A stretch of 64,000 bases of DNA from Ideonella dechloratans (lineage in GTDB: Bacteria; Pseudomonadota; Gammaproteobacteria; Burkholderiales; Burkholderiaceae_C): NCBI RefSeq assembly GCF_021049305.1, contig NZ_CP088081.1:3162001-3226000 (forward strand), read 5' to 3'. The position numbers and the translations under genes were made by a program. Below the pieces are notes generated by a model. That model saw only the letters and a program-made list of their open reading frames with translations. It searched no databases and was not told where the DNA came from. Shown here in pieces: positions 52,949-61,676 of the stretch; position 1 is the first letter of the stretch; each line of letters opens with the position of its first letter.

Positions 52949-54136
52949 GTGGCGAACGATTATCTCTTCACCTCCGAATCGGTCTCGGAAGGCCACCCCG
53001 ACAAGGTCGCCGACCAGATCTCCGATGCCATCCTGGACGCCCTGCTGACGCAGGACCCCTACGCCCGTGTCGCAGCCGAGACGCTGACCAACACGGGCCT
53101 GGTGGTGCTGGCCGGCGAGATCACCGCCAAGGAAGGCACCAACGTCGACTACATCCAGGTCGCGCGCGACACCATCAAGCGCATCGGCTACGACAACACC
53201 GAGTACGGCATCGACTACAAGGGCTGCGCGGTGCTGGTGGCCTACGACAAGCAGAGCGCCGACATCGCCCAGGGCGTGGACCGCGCCAGCGACGACTACC
53301 TGAACATCGGCGCCGGCGACCAGGGCCTGATGTTCGGCTACGCCTGCGACGAGACGCCCGAGCTGATGCCCGCGCCGATCTACTACGCCCACCGCGTGGT
53401 CGAGCGCCAGGCCCAGCTGCGCAAGGACGGCCGCCTGCCCTTCCTGCGCCCGGACGCCAAGAGCCAGATCACGATGCGCTACGTGGACGGCAAGCCCCAC
53501 AGCATCGACACCGTGGTGCTGTCCACCCAGCACAGCCCGGACCAGTCCGAGACCGCCACCAAGATGAAGGCCAGCTTCTACGAAGCCTGCATCGAGGAAA
53601 TCATCAAGCCGGTGCTGCCGGCCGAGTGGCTGCAGGACACCAAGTTCCTGATCAACCCGACCGGCCGCTTCGTCATCGGCGGCCCGCAGGGCGACTGCGG
53701 CCTGACCGGCCGCAAGATCATCGTGGACACCTACGGCGGCGCCTGCCCGCACGGCGGTGGCGCCTTCTCGGGCAAGGATCCGACCAAGGTGGACCGCTCG
53801 GCCGCCTACGCCGCGCGCTACGTGGCCAAGAACATCGTGGCCGCCGGCCTGGCCCGCCAGTGCCAGATCCAGGTGAGCTACGCCATCGGCGTGGCCCGCC
53901 CGATCAACATCACGGTCTACACCGAAGGCACCGGCGTGATCTCCGACGAGAAGATCGCCGCCCTGGTGAACGAGCAGTTCGACCTGCGCCCGAAGGGCAT
54001 CATCCAGATGCTGGACCTGCAGCGCCCGATCTTCGCCAAGACCGCCGCCTACGGCCACTTCGGCCGCGAGGAGCCCGAGTTCACTTGGGAGCGCACCGAC
54101 AAGGCCCAAGCGCTGCGCGCCGCAGCCGGGTTGTAA
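52949..54136 (+). CDS. metK: S-adenosylmethionine synthase
   Basis: A 395-residue enzyme that makes SAM from methionine and ATP. The N-terminus [20 protein letters not shown] carries the Mg/ATP-binding His and Asp. [18 protein letters not shown] is the flexible-loop signature, [20 protein letters not shown] the substrate loop, and [20 protein letters not shown] the phosphate-binding loop. Translation starts with GTG 52949. It supplies SAM to the many methyltransferases here (two Cfa-type enzymes, RlmI). A strong terminator follows at 54167. Confidence 0.98.
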   Translation: MANDYLFTSESVSEGHPDKVADQISDAILDALLTQDPYARVAAETLTNTGLVVLAGEITAKEGTNVDYIQVARDTIKRIGYDNTEYGIDYKGCAVLVAYDKQSADIAQGVDRASDDYLNIGAGDQGLMFGYACDETPELMPAPIYYAHRVVERQAQLRKDGRLPFLRPDAKSQITMRYVDGKPHSIDTVVLSTQHSPDQSETATKMKASFYEACIEEIIKPVLPAEWLQDTKFLINPTGRFVIGGPQGDCGLTGRKIIVDTYGGACPHGGGAFSGKDPTKVDRSAAYAARYVAKNIVAAGLARQCQIQVSYAIGVARPINITVYTEGTGVISDEKIAALVNEQFDLRPKGIIQMLDLQRPIFAKTAAYGHFGREEPEFTWERTDKAQALRAAAGL

Positions 54137-54166
54137 GCAGCGGCTGCACACCGCCTTGCCCATGCA

Positions 54167-54189
54167 GGCCACCTCCGGGTGGCCTTTTT
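54167..54189 (+). terminator. Rho-independent terminator after metK
   Basis: GGCCACC-TCCG-GGTGGCC stem-loop (54167-54184) followed by TTTTT, 30 bp after the metK stop. Confidence 0.92.
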
Positions 54190-54296
54190 CATGCCCGGGG
54201 GACACAGCTGGTAGCACATGCGCCGTCCGCGGACCCTTCAAGCGGAGGCAGGATGACCGAATTCCAGGCATCACCTGCCGCAACCCTGGAGGCATC

Positions 54297-54680
54297 ATGC
54301 GCCCCACCACCGACCCTTCCGCCTGGCTGGCCCAGGCCGACCCCTGCTCGGCACGGGAGGCCTGGGATCTGTTCGCCGCCGCCGCCACGCTGCGCAGCGT
54401 GGGTGTGTACCGCTGTCAGCCCAGCGCCGATGGACGGACCGTGAAGTTGACGGTCAGGCATGTGCCGCAGGCCCTGGTGCTGTACGGCCTGACCGGCCGC
54501 CAGCGCTTGGTGGATGCCTTGATGGCGTGGTGCGAGGCGGAGTTGCCCCAGGTGACATTGCCCGAGATCACCGTGCAACCGATGGCGTCGACCACGGCCA
54601 GCAGGCGGCCGGGCATGGATTCGATCCAGCCCGTGCAGACCGCAGGACAAAGGACCGGTTTCCGATTCCCCGCCGCCTGA
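54297..54680 (+). CDS. Hypothetical protein
   Basis: A 127-residue protein starting at ATG 54297 with a clear GGAGG 4 bp upstream. I recognise no family. It contains WLAQADPCSAREAWDLFAAA, TLRSVGVYRCQPSADGRTVK and LVLYGLTGRQRLVDALMAWC, then a Ser/Arg/Gln-rich tail. No signal peptide or membrane helix is visible. It lies between the metK terminator and the convergent sfnG gene. The C-terminal 30 residues look disordered. Confidence 0.62.
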   Translation: MRPTTDPSAWLAQADPCSAREAWDLFAAAATLRSVGVYRCQPSADGRTVKLTVRHVPQALVLYGLTGRQRLVDALMAWCEAELPQVTLPEITVQPMASTTASRRPGMDSIQPVQTAGQRTGFRFPAA

Positions 54681-54734
54681 CGGGCCGCGGTCAGCCGGGC
54701 CTGCGGCCTCTTTCTGAATCTCAGAGGCGCCTGT

Positions 54735-55835
54735 TCAGGCCGTCACGGCCTGGGGGATGGTCTCGCCGCGGGCTTCCAGGGCCCGCACCAGCGGCAGCAC
54801 CTTCTCGCCGAAATAGGCCACTTCTTCCTGGAAATGCAGGAAGCCGGCCAGCACCAGGTCCACCCCCACCGCCTTGAGGGCGACGATGCGCTCGGCGATC
54901 TGCTCGGGCGTGCCGATCAGGTTGGTGCGGAAGCCGTCGTTGTACTGCACCAGGTCCTCGAAGCTGGACTTGGCCCAGTTGCCCTCGCCCTCCGGGCTGG
55001 CCTTGCCGGCCTGCTTGACGGCATCGCCGAAGGCGTTGACCGCCTCGGGGTCGGCCTTGTCGATGATCTCCTGCAGCACGGCCCGGGCCTCGGCCTCGGT
55101 GTCGCGGGCGATGATGAAGGCGTTCACGCCGATCTTCACCTTGTGGCCATAGACGGCGGCCTTGGCACGGATGTCGTCGACCTGGGCCTGGATGCCCTCA
55201 GGCGTGTTGCCGTTGGTGAAGTACCAGTCCGACACGCGCGCGGCCATGTCGCGGGCCGCACGGGAGCTGCCGCCCTGGAAGATCTCCGGGTGGGGCTTCT
55301 GCAGCGGCTTGGGACGCAGCGTGTAGTCGCGGAAGCGGTAGAAGTCACCGGCGAAGCTGAAGCCGTCGGTGGTCCAGATGCCCTTGAGCGCACGGATGAA
55401 CTCTTCGGAGCGGCGGTAGCGCTCGTCATGCTCCAACCAGGGTTCACCAATGGCGGTGAACTCGCCCTTGAACCAGCCCGACACGATGTTCACCGCGATG
55501 CGCCCCCCGGTGAGCTGATCGATGGTGGCGATCTGCTTGGCCAACAGCGCCGGGTTCCAAGGCCCGGGCAGCACGGCCGCGATGACCTTCAGCCGCTCGG
55601 TGGCCGCCAGCAACGCATGGCTGAAGGACACCGATTCGTGCTGGTATTCAGCGCCGTAGCCAGCGGTGAAGCGGATCTGGCTCAGGGCATAGGCAAAACC
55701 GGCCCTTTCCGCGATCTGGGCGAGCTTGCGGTTGTAGTCGATGTCCCAATGAGTCCGCTGCTCGATCTTGCTGACGACCAGGCCGCCGCTGACATTGGGA
55801 ACCCAGTAGGCAAACTGGATGGGAGAGGTGCTCAT
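54735..55835 (-). CDS. sfnG: Dimethylsulfone monooxygenase (FMNH2-dependent, SfnG)
   Basis: A 366-residue luciferase-like monooxygenase. The sequence FAYWVPNVSGGLVVSKIEQR at the N-terminus, FTAGYGAEYQHESVSFSHAL, LPGPWNPALLAKQIATIDQL, VNIVSGWFKGEFTAIGEPWL and HPEIFQGGSSRAARDMAARV closely match Pseudomonas SfnG, which converts dimethylsulfone to methanesulfinate with FMNH2 and O2 for use as a sulfur source. The reductase partner (SfnF/MsuE type) is not in the window. It is the last gene of the transporter cluster, 215 bp after the binding-protein gene, so it may have its own promoter. Confidence 0.92.
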   Translation of the reverse strand: MSTSPIQFAYWVPNVSGGLVVSKIEQRTHWDIDYNRKLAQIAERAGFAYALSQIRFTAGYGAEYQHESVSFSHALLAATERLKVIAAVLPGPWNPALLAKQIATIDQLTGGRIAVNIVSGWFKGEFTAIGEPWLEHDERYRRSEEFIRALKGIWTTDGFSFAGDFYRFRDYTLRPKPLQKPHPEIFQGGSSRAARDMAARVSDWYFTNGNTPEGIQAQVDDIRAKAAVYGHKVKIGVNAFIIARDTEAEARAVLQEIIDKADPEAVNAFGDAVKQAGKASPEGEGNWAKSSFEDLVQYNDGFRTNLIGTPEQIAERIVALKAVGVDLVLAGFLHFQEEVAYFGEKVLPLVRALEARGETIPQAVTA

Positions 55836-56050
55836 GGTGTTGGGAGGTGGCAGGTGGGAATGAGAGGGTGGACAGACGACCGGCGGATCCGGCCTGCAGG
55901 CCCTTTCGCAGCTCCTGTGCCACGGGGGGTCAGCCAAAAGAATCAAGCAGTTAGCGCTGCGGCGAGCCCCCGGACTGCTGGCGGGGCAGCAGCCTGGGGG
56001 CGGCCCTGCTGGCCCCGCAACAGCCCCGGGGAGCCCGTGGAGGCCGGGTC

Positions 56051-57400
56051 TCAACCCGCCTTGCGGCAGTCCCGCGGGGTGATGCCCTTCTCCTTGGCGT
56101 AGGCCGCGGCCTTCTGGTCGATCAGCGGGCGCAGCGTGGGCCGGTCGGCCTGCACCCAGTCGGTGATCTGCACCCACTTGCTGCCATCCCATTCCTGCAG
56201 GCGCGCCGCACCGCCCCCTTCGTGCTCGTTGCAGGAGAGCTTGATCTTCTGCAGCAGGCCGTAGAAGCCGATCTCCTTGAGGCGGGCGTCGGTGATGTCC
56301 AGGTGCTCGAAGGCCCAGCGGCCCTCTTCGCCGTTGAGCGGCCGGTTGCCGAACTTCTGCTGGCCCGTGCGCAGGGCCTCCACCGCCGTGGCGGCATTGA
56401 TGAGGCCGATGTTGTAGTACACGCTGCCGAAGAACTTGGGATCCTTCAGGTCGCTCTTGCCGGCGTCGAGGATGGCCTTCTTGAGCCGCTTGTGGATCTC
56501 GAACTGCGCCCCGCCCGGGAAGGGCGCAATCGCCTTGTAGCCCTTGGCGGCGGCCCCGGCTGGCAGCACGTCGGCTTCGGAGCCGGCCCAGACGTCGCCG
56601 ATGATGTGGTCCACCGGGAAGCCGAAACGCGCGGCCGTCTTGATCGCCACCGGGGTCGAGACGCCCCAGGTGCGCAGGAAGATCCAGTCCGGCTTGGCCT
56701 GGCGCACCTGGCGCCATTGCGCGGACTGCTCATTGCCCGGGTCGGCCACCGGGATCTGGATGTTCTCGAAACCGTACTTCTTGGCCAGCAGCGCGATGGC
56801 CGCCTGGGTTTCCCGCCCATAGGCCGAGTCGTGGTAGACAGTGGCGATCTTCTTGCCCTTGAGCTTGTCGAAGCCGCCCTCGCGCTGGGCGATGAAGTTG
56901 ATGCCCACCGAAGCCTGGCTGTAGTAGTTCAGCAGCAGTGGGAAGGCGTAGGGGAAGACACCGCCATCGGTCGACTCGGTGCGGCCACCGGCCGGGTCGA
57001 TCAGGGGGATGTGGTCCGCCGCGCCTTTGTCCATCAGGGCGTAGGACGCCGGGGTGCTGTGGGTGAAGAAGAAGGCCGTGGGCGCGCCATCCCGGCCGTT
57101 CTTGAAGCGCTCGTAGCACTCGACGATGCGGTCGGTGGACCACTCGGTCTCGCATTCCTGCCAGACCAGCTTGACGCCGTTGATGCCCCCCTCCACCTCG
57201 TTGATGTAGCGGAAGTAGTCGAGGATGCCCGCCCACCACAGCGTGCCGCTGGAGGCGTACGGCCCGACCCGGTAGGTGGGCAGCGGCACGAATTGCTCGT
57301 TGGGGGCCGCGAGGGCCGGGGCACTGGCAGCGCCCAGGCCTGCCAGCGCCAGCAGGGTCAGGCCCAGCACACGCCGGGCGGGACGGAAGGAAACAGTCAT
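56051..57400 (-). CDS. ABC transporter substrate-binding protein, branched-chain amino-acid/amide type (copy 1)
   Basis: A 449-residue periplasmic binding protein. The signal peptide is RRVLGLTLLALAGLGAASAP with cleavage after ALA. The mature part has EQFVPLPTYRVGPYASSGTL, then GVKLVWQECETEWSTDRIVE, GKKIATVYHDSAYGRETQAA, and AKPDWIFLRTWGVSTPVAIK, typical of the LivK-like Periplasmic_binding_6 family. It is a close paralogue of the next gene, clearly a tandem duplication. Ligand unknown; sfnG downstream suggests a sulfonated or sulfone compound. Confidence 0.88.
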   Translation of the reverse strand: MTVSFRPARRVLGLTLLALAGLGAASAPALAAPNEQFVPLPTYRVGPYASSGTLWWAGILDYFRYINEVEGGINGVKLVWQECETEWSTDRIVECYERFKNGRDGAPTAFFFTHSTPASYALMDKGAADHIPLIDPAGGRTESTDGGVFPYAFPLLLNYYSQASVGINFIAQREGGFDKLKGKKIATVYHDSAYGRETQAAIALLAKKYGFENIQIPVADPGNEQSAQWRQVRQAKPDWIFLRTWGVSTPVAIKTAARFGFPVDHIIGDVWAGSEADVLPAGAAAKGYKAIAPFPGGAQFEIHKRLKKAILDAGKSDLKDPKFFGSVYYNIGLINAATAVEALRTGQQKFGNRPLNGEEGRWAFEHLDITDARLKEIGFYGLLQKIKLSCNEHEGGGAARLQEWDGSKWVQITDWVQADRPTLRPLIDQKAAAYAKEKGITPRDCRKAG

Positions 57401-57473
57401 GGTGAAACTCTCTGGAAGGTCTTGGAGTGGGAGAAGCGGGTCGGGAGGGACACGGGAAAGGCGATGACGGGGA

Positions 57474-58817
57474 TCAGCTGTCCTTGCGGCAGTCGCGTGG
57501 CGTGATGCCTTTTTCCTTGGCATAGGCCGCGGCCTTGGCATCGATCAGCGGGCGCAGCGTGGCGCGGTCGGCCTGCACCCAGTCGGTCACCAGGTTCCAT
57601 TGCCGGCCATCCCATTGCTGCACACGGGCGGCACCGCCGCCCTCGTGGTCGGAGCAGGACAGCGACAGGCGCTGCATCAGGCCGTAGAAACCGATCTGGC
57701 GCAGGCGCGCGTCGTCCAGCTGCAGATGCTCCAGGCCCCAGCGCGCCTCGTCACCGCTGAGCGGACGCTGGCCGAACTTCTTCTGCCCGGCGCGCAGCGC
57801 CTCCACCACGATGGCACCGTCGATGAGGCCCGAGTTGTAGTAGACGCTGCCGAAGCTCTTGGGGTCCTTCAGATCGCTCTTGCCGGCGTCCAGGATGTGC
57901 TTCTTCAGGCGGTGATGGATGTCGAAGTCGGCCCCGCCGGGATAGGGCGTGAGCGCCAGATAGCCCTTGCCGGCCTCGCCAGTGGGCAGCACGTCTTCGT
58001 TGGAGCTGGCCCAGATGTCACCGACGATGCGGTTGACGGGATAGCCAAAGCGCGCGGCCGTCTTGATCGCCACCGGAGTCGAGACACCCCAGGTGCGCAG
58101 GAAGACCCAATCCGGCCTGGCCTGGCGCACCTGGCGCCACTGGGCCGACTGTTCATTGCCCGGATCGGCCACCGGGATCTGGATGTTCTCGAAGCCGTAC
58201 TTCTTGGCCAGCAAGGCCAGCGGACCTTGCGTCTCCCGCCCATAGGCCGAGTCGTGGTAGACGGTGGCGATCTTCTTGCCCTTGAGCTTGTCGAAGCCGC
58301 CTTCCTTCTGCGCCACGTAGTTGATGAAAACCGAGGCCTCGCTGTAGAAGGTCAGCATCAGCGGAAAGTTGTAGGGGAAGACACTGCCATCGGTGGCCTC
58401 GGTGCGACCGTAGCCCAGCGTGATCAGCGGAATCTTGTCGGCCGTGGCCTTGTCGGACAGGGCATAGGCGGCCGGTGCGCCATTGGGCAGATAGGGCCCG
58501 ACCGGCGCACCGTTGAGGCCGTTCTTGAAGCGCTCGTAGCACTCGATGCCCTTCTCGGCCGTCCATTCGGTCTCGCACTCCTGCCAGACCAGCTTGACGC
58601 CGTTGATGCCGCCTTCCACCTCGTTGATGTAGCGCAGGTAGTCGATGATGCCGGCCCAGACCGGGATCCCGCTGGACGCGTAGGCGCCCACGCGGTAGGT
58701 GGCCAGGGGCACGAACTGCTCGCCGGGCGCGGCCTGCGTGGGCCGCCCCATCAAGAACAACACCGCCGCGGCAAACAGCGCCGCTGCATGGCGACCCCAT
58801 CGGACAGAAATGGACAT
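57474..58817 (-). CDS. ABC transporter substrate-binding protein, branched-chain amino-acid/amide type (copy 2)
   Basis: A 447-residue paralogue of the gene at 56051 with most of the mature sequence conserved (identical runs such as WRQVRQA, GKKIATVYHDSAYGRET and AAYAKEKGITPRDCRK). The signal peptide is AAALFAAAVLFLMGRPTQA. Differences cluster where ligand contacts would be expected: for example GPYLPNGAPAAYALSDKATA and PLITLGYGRTEATDGS here against FFFTHSTPASYALMDKGAAD and PLIDPAGGRTESTDGG in copy 1. The two may bind different substrates and share one membrane complex. ATG 58817. Confidence 0.88.
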   Translation of the reverse strand: MSISVRWGRHAAALFAAAVLFLMGRPTQAAPGEQFVPLATYRVGAYASSGIPVWAGIIDYLRYINEVEGGINGVKLVWQECETEWTAEKGIECYERFKNGLNGAPVGPYLPNGAPAAYALSDKATADKIPLITLGYGRTEATDGSVFPYNFPLMLTFYSEASVFINYVAQKEGGFDKLKGKKIATVYHDSAYGRETQGPLALLAKKYGFENIQIPVADPGNEQSAQWRQVRQARPDWVFLRTWGVSTPVAIKTAARFGYPVNRIVGDIWASSNEDVLPTGEAGKGYLALTPYPGGADFDIHHRLKKHILDAGKSDLKDPKSFGSVYYNSGLIDGAIVVEALRAGQKKFGQRPLSGDEARWGLEHLQLDDARLRQIGFYGLMQRLSLSCSDHEGGGAARVQQWDGRQWNLVTDWVQADRATLRPLIDAKAAAYAKEKGITPRDCRKDS

Positions 58818-58918
58818 GGGTGACAAAACTCCAGACAAAGAAAGGGACACCGGACCGGCCACGCGGCCCGGGACGGACAAGAAAAGAGGGGTGGTGATCG
58901 CGGTGGTCCGAACCCGCC

Positions 58919-59986
58919 TCAGAACCGCAAGGGCCACACGGCGAGCCTCTCTCGCCACAGGGTCAGCAGCCGTGCCAGGCCATCCGGCTCCCTGATCAGG
59001 AAGCCGATGATCAACACCCCGAAAAGAATCTTCTGCAGGTTCTGGATCTGGCCGGGGTCGACCGCCCCGCCCAGCAGCCACTGCCCCGCGGCGCTCAGTG
59101 CGATGGGCAACAGGCTGATGAAGGCGGCGCCGATGAAGTTGCCCGCCAGGCTGCCCATGCCCCCGATGATGATGATGAAGAGGATCTGGAACGAGCGGTT
59201 GATGTCGAAGCTGCTGGCGCTCGCCGTGCCCAGGTAGGCGAAGGCCCACAGCGCGCCGGCAATGCCCAGGTAGAAGGAGCTGACCGCGAAGGCCTGCCGC
59301 TTGACCCGCTCCACCGGGATGCCGATCACCGCGGCGGCCGTGTCCATGTCGCGCACCGCCATCCAGTTGCGGCCGGTCTGGCTGCGCACCAGGTTGGCGG
59401 CAGCCCAGGTCAGCAGCGCCACGCAGGCCAGGGTCAGGCCGTAGCGGCCGCCCGGCCCGGACAGATCCCAACCGCCCCACTGCAGGCGCGGGGCTGAGAT
59501 GGTGCCCGAGGATGCGTTGTTGTAGAACCAGGGGAACTTGACGAACAGCCATTCCAGGAAGAACTGCGAGGCCAGGGTCGTCACCATCAGATAGAAGCCC
59601 TTGATGCGGCCGCTGGGCAGGCCGAACAACCAGCCCACGCCTGCGGCGATCACACCGCCCCCCAGCAGGGCCAGGGGCAGTGGCAGAGGCGGCACACGCA
59701 GCAGGAGGCCGTAGGTGGCGAAGGCCCCCACCGCCATGAAGCCGGCGGCCCCCACCGAGGTCTGACCGGTGTAGCCGGTGAGCAGGTTCAGGCCCAGCCC
59801 CGCCAGCGACAGCACCAGGGTCGGGATCAGGATGGCGTTGATCCAGTAGGTCGAGACCCACCAGGGCAGGCTCGCCAGGACCAGGGCCAGCCCCAGCCAG
59901 ACCCAGGCGTGGCGGCGGCGTGAGACCACCAGCTCGACAGGTGCCACCAGCGGCGGCGAGGGAAACACATGCAGGGAAGCACTCAT
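58919..59986 (-). CDS. livM: ABC transporter permease LivM type
   Basis: A 355-residue permease with about nine helices. LNLLTGYTGQTSVGAAGFMA is the LivM hallmark, GWLFGLPSGRIKGFYLMVTT follows, and MDTAAAVIGIPVERVKRQAF is the ATPase-coupling EAA-like loop. RSFQILFIIIIGGMGSLAGN is the conserved C-terminal helix. With LivH it forms the membrane channel for the binding proteins. ATG 59986 is chosen; a TTG at 59995 is possible. It is 24 bp after livH and 101 bp before the second binding-protein gene. Confidence 0.92.
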   Translation of the reverse strand: MSASLHVFPSPPLVAPVELVVSRRRHAWVWLGLALVLASLPWWVSTYWINAILIPTLVLSLAGLGLNLLTGYTGQTSVGAAGFMAVGAFATYGLLLRVPPLPLPLALLGGGVIAAGVGWLFGLPSGRIKGFYLMVTTLASQFFLEWLFVKFPWFYNNASSGTISAPRLQWGGWDLSGPGGRYGLTLACVALLTWAAANLVRSQTGRNWMAVRDMDTAAAVIGIPVERVKRQAFAVSSFYLGIAGALWAFAYLGTASASSFDINRSFQILFIIIIGGMGSLAGNFIGAAFISLLPIALSAAGQWLLGGAVDPGQIQNLQKILFGVLIIGFLIREPDGLARLLTLWRERLAVWPLRF

Positions 59987-60010
59987 GGCAGGCAATGCAG
60001 GACCTGGGGT

Positions 60011-60892
60011 TCAGACACGTTCGATGGCCCGCTCGCCAAACAGGCCCGCGGGACGGATGTAGAGAAAGGCCAAGGCCAGGAAGTAGGCAAACCAGGGCGT
60101 GATGCCACCGCCGATCGAGGGCCCCAGGTAGACCTCGGCCAGGTTCTCGCTGGCGCCCACGATCAGGCCCCCCGCGATGGCGCCGCCGATGGAGGTGAAG
60201 CCGCCGATGATCAGCACCGGCAAGGCCTTGAGCACCACCAGCGAGAGCGAGAACTGCACGCCCTGGCGGGCCCCCCACAGCAGACCGGCGACCAGCCCGA
60301 CCCAGCCCGCCACCGCCCAGACGATCTGCCAGATGCGGTGCAGGTGGATGCCGATGGACAGCGCCGCCTGGGTGTCGTCCGCCACCGCCCGCAAGGAGAT
60401 GCCAATGCGGGTGCGGTTGAACAGCAGGGCCAGCACGGCCACGAGCACCCCGGCCGTGGCGGCCGCCACCAGGTCGAAGCGGCTCAGCAGCACCCCGCCC
60501 AGTTCCAGCGGCGTGTCCTCGATGCCCAAGTCCAGCGCCCGGACCTCGGCGCCCATCAGCCCCTGGGCCAGGCCCTCCAGGATGAAGCTCAGGCCCAGCG
60601 TGGCCATGAACAGCGTGATCTGCGAGCGGTTGACCAGGGGCCGCAGCACCCAGCGCTCGATCAGCACGGCGCCCAGCGCCATCACCGCGGCGGTGAGCAG
60701 CAGGGCCGGCAGAAAGCCCAACCCCTTCTCGTGCAGCGTGACGAAAGTCAGCGCCGAGAACAGCAGCATGGCGCCCTGGGCGAAGTTGAAGACACCGCTG
60801 GCCTTGTAGATCAGCACAAAGCCGATGGCCACCAGCGAGTACATGGTGCCGGCCAGCAGGCCGCCGACCAGGGTTTCGATGAAGAATTCCAT
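60011..60892 (-). CDS. livH: ABC transporter permease LivH type
   Basis: A 293-residue permease. The start FFIETLVGGLLAGTMYSLVA and GFVLIYKASGVFNFAQGAML are diagnostic of LivH; GISLRAVADDTQAALSIGIH is the ATPase-coupling loop, and VLKALPVLIIGGFTSIGGAI the C-terminal signature. It has about eight helices. ATG 60892 is chosen because the family starts MEFFIET-like. It follows livG by 10 bp and precedes livM by 24 bp. Confidence 0.93.
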   Translation of the reverse strand: MEFFIETLVGGLLAGTMYSLVAIGFVLIYKASGVFNFAQGAMLLFSALTFVTLHEKGLGFLPALLLTAAVMALGAVLIERWVLRPLVNRSQITLFMATLGLSFILEGLAQGLMGAEVRALDLGIEDTPLELGGVLLSRFDLVAAATAGVLVAVLALLFNRTRIGISLRAVADDTQAALSIGIHLHRIWQIVWAVAGWVGLVAGLLWGARQGVQFSLSLVVLKALPVLIIGGFTSIGGAIAGGLIVGASENLAEVYLGPSIGGGITPWFAYFLALAFLYIRPAGLFGERAIERV

Positions 60893-60902
60893 GCCGGTCT
60901 CC

Positions 60903-61676
60903 TCAGTGCACGGTGCCCAGGTAGGCGGCGATGACCTCGGGGTTGCGCTGCACCTCGGCCGGCGTGCCATCGCCCACCTTGCGGCCGTAGTCCAGCACCA
61001 CCACGTGGTGGCACAGGGACATCACCACACCGATGTCGTGTTCGATCAGCACCACCGTGGCGCCGAGGTCGCGGTTGATGTCGGCGATGAAGCGACTCAT
61101 GTCGCGCTTCTCGGCGTCGTTCATGCCGGCCATCGGCTCGTCCAGCAGCAGCAGACGCGGCCCCGCGATCACGGCTCGCCCCAGCTCCACCCGCTTCTGC
61201 AGGCCGTAGGGCAGCTGGCCCACGGCCACGTCGCGGTAGGGCTGCAGCTCCAGGAACTCCAGCACGTTTTCGACCTGGGCCTGGAAGGCCGCCGCCTCGC
61301 GCCGGGCCCGCGGCAGGCCCAGCGCCTGCTCCACCAGCGTGCTGCGGGCAAAGCGCGACAGGCCGGTGGAGATGTTGTCCGCCACACTCATCTTCTTGAA
61401 CAGTGCGTTGTTCTGGAAGGTGCGGCCGATGCCGCGGCGGGCCGCCTCCAGCGGGTGCACGCGGGTAAAGCCGGCGCCGTCGAACACCAGTTCTCCGGCA
61501 TCAGCCCGGTAGACGCCGTTGAGGATGTTGAGCAGCGAACTCTTGCCCGCCCCGTTCGGGCCGATCAGGGCGCAGATCTCACCGGCGCGCACGTCGAAGG
61601 ACAGGTCGGTGATCGCCCGCACGCCCTTGAAGGACAGCGAGATGCCGCGCACCGCCAGCAGGGGCGCCGCGCTCAT
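60903..61676 (-). CDS. livG: ABC transporter ATP-binding protein LivG type
   Basis: A 257-residue ATPase: ICALIGPNGAGKSSLLNILN (Walker A), IGRTFQNNALFKKMSVADNI (Q-loop), LPYGLQKRVELGRAVIAGPR (signature, LPYGLQ in place of LSGGQ, common in this group), LLLLDEPMAGMNDAEKRDMS (Walker B), and TVVLIEHDIGVVMSLCHHVV (switch His). The short tail NPEVIAAYLGTVH is LivG-type. ATG 61676 overlaps the eroded ligase gene (stop at 61673, ATGA). Confidence 0.95.
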   Translation of the reverse strand: MSAAPLLAVRGISLSFKGVRAITDLSFDVRAGEICALIGPNGAGKSSLLNILNGVYRADAGELVFDGAGFTRVHPLEAARRGIGRTFQNNALFKKMSVADNISTGLSRFARSTLVEQALGLPRARREAAAFQAQVENVLEFLELQPYRDVAVGQLPYGLQKRVELGRAVIAGPRLLLLDEPMAGMNDAEKRDMSRFIADINRDLGATVVLIEHDIGVVMSLCHHVVVLDYGRKVGDGTPAEVQRNPEVIAAYLGTVH

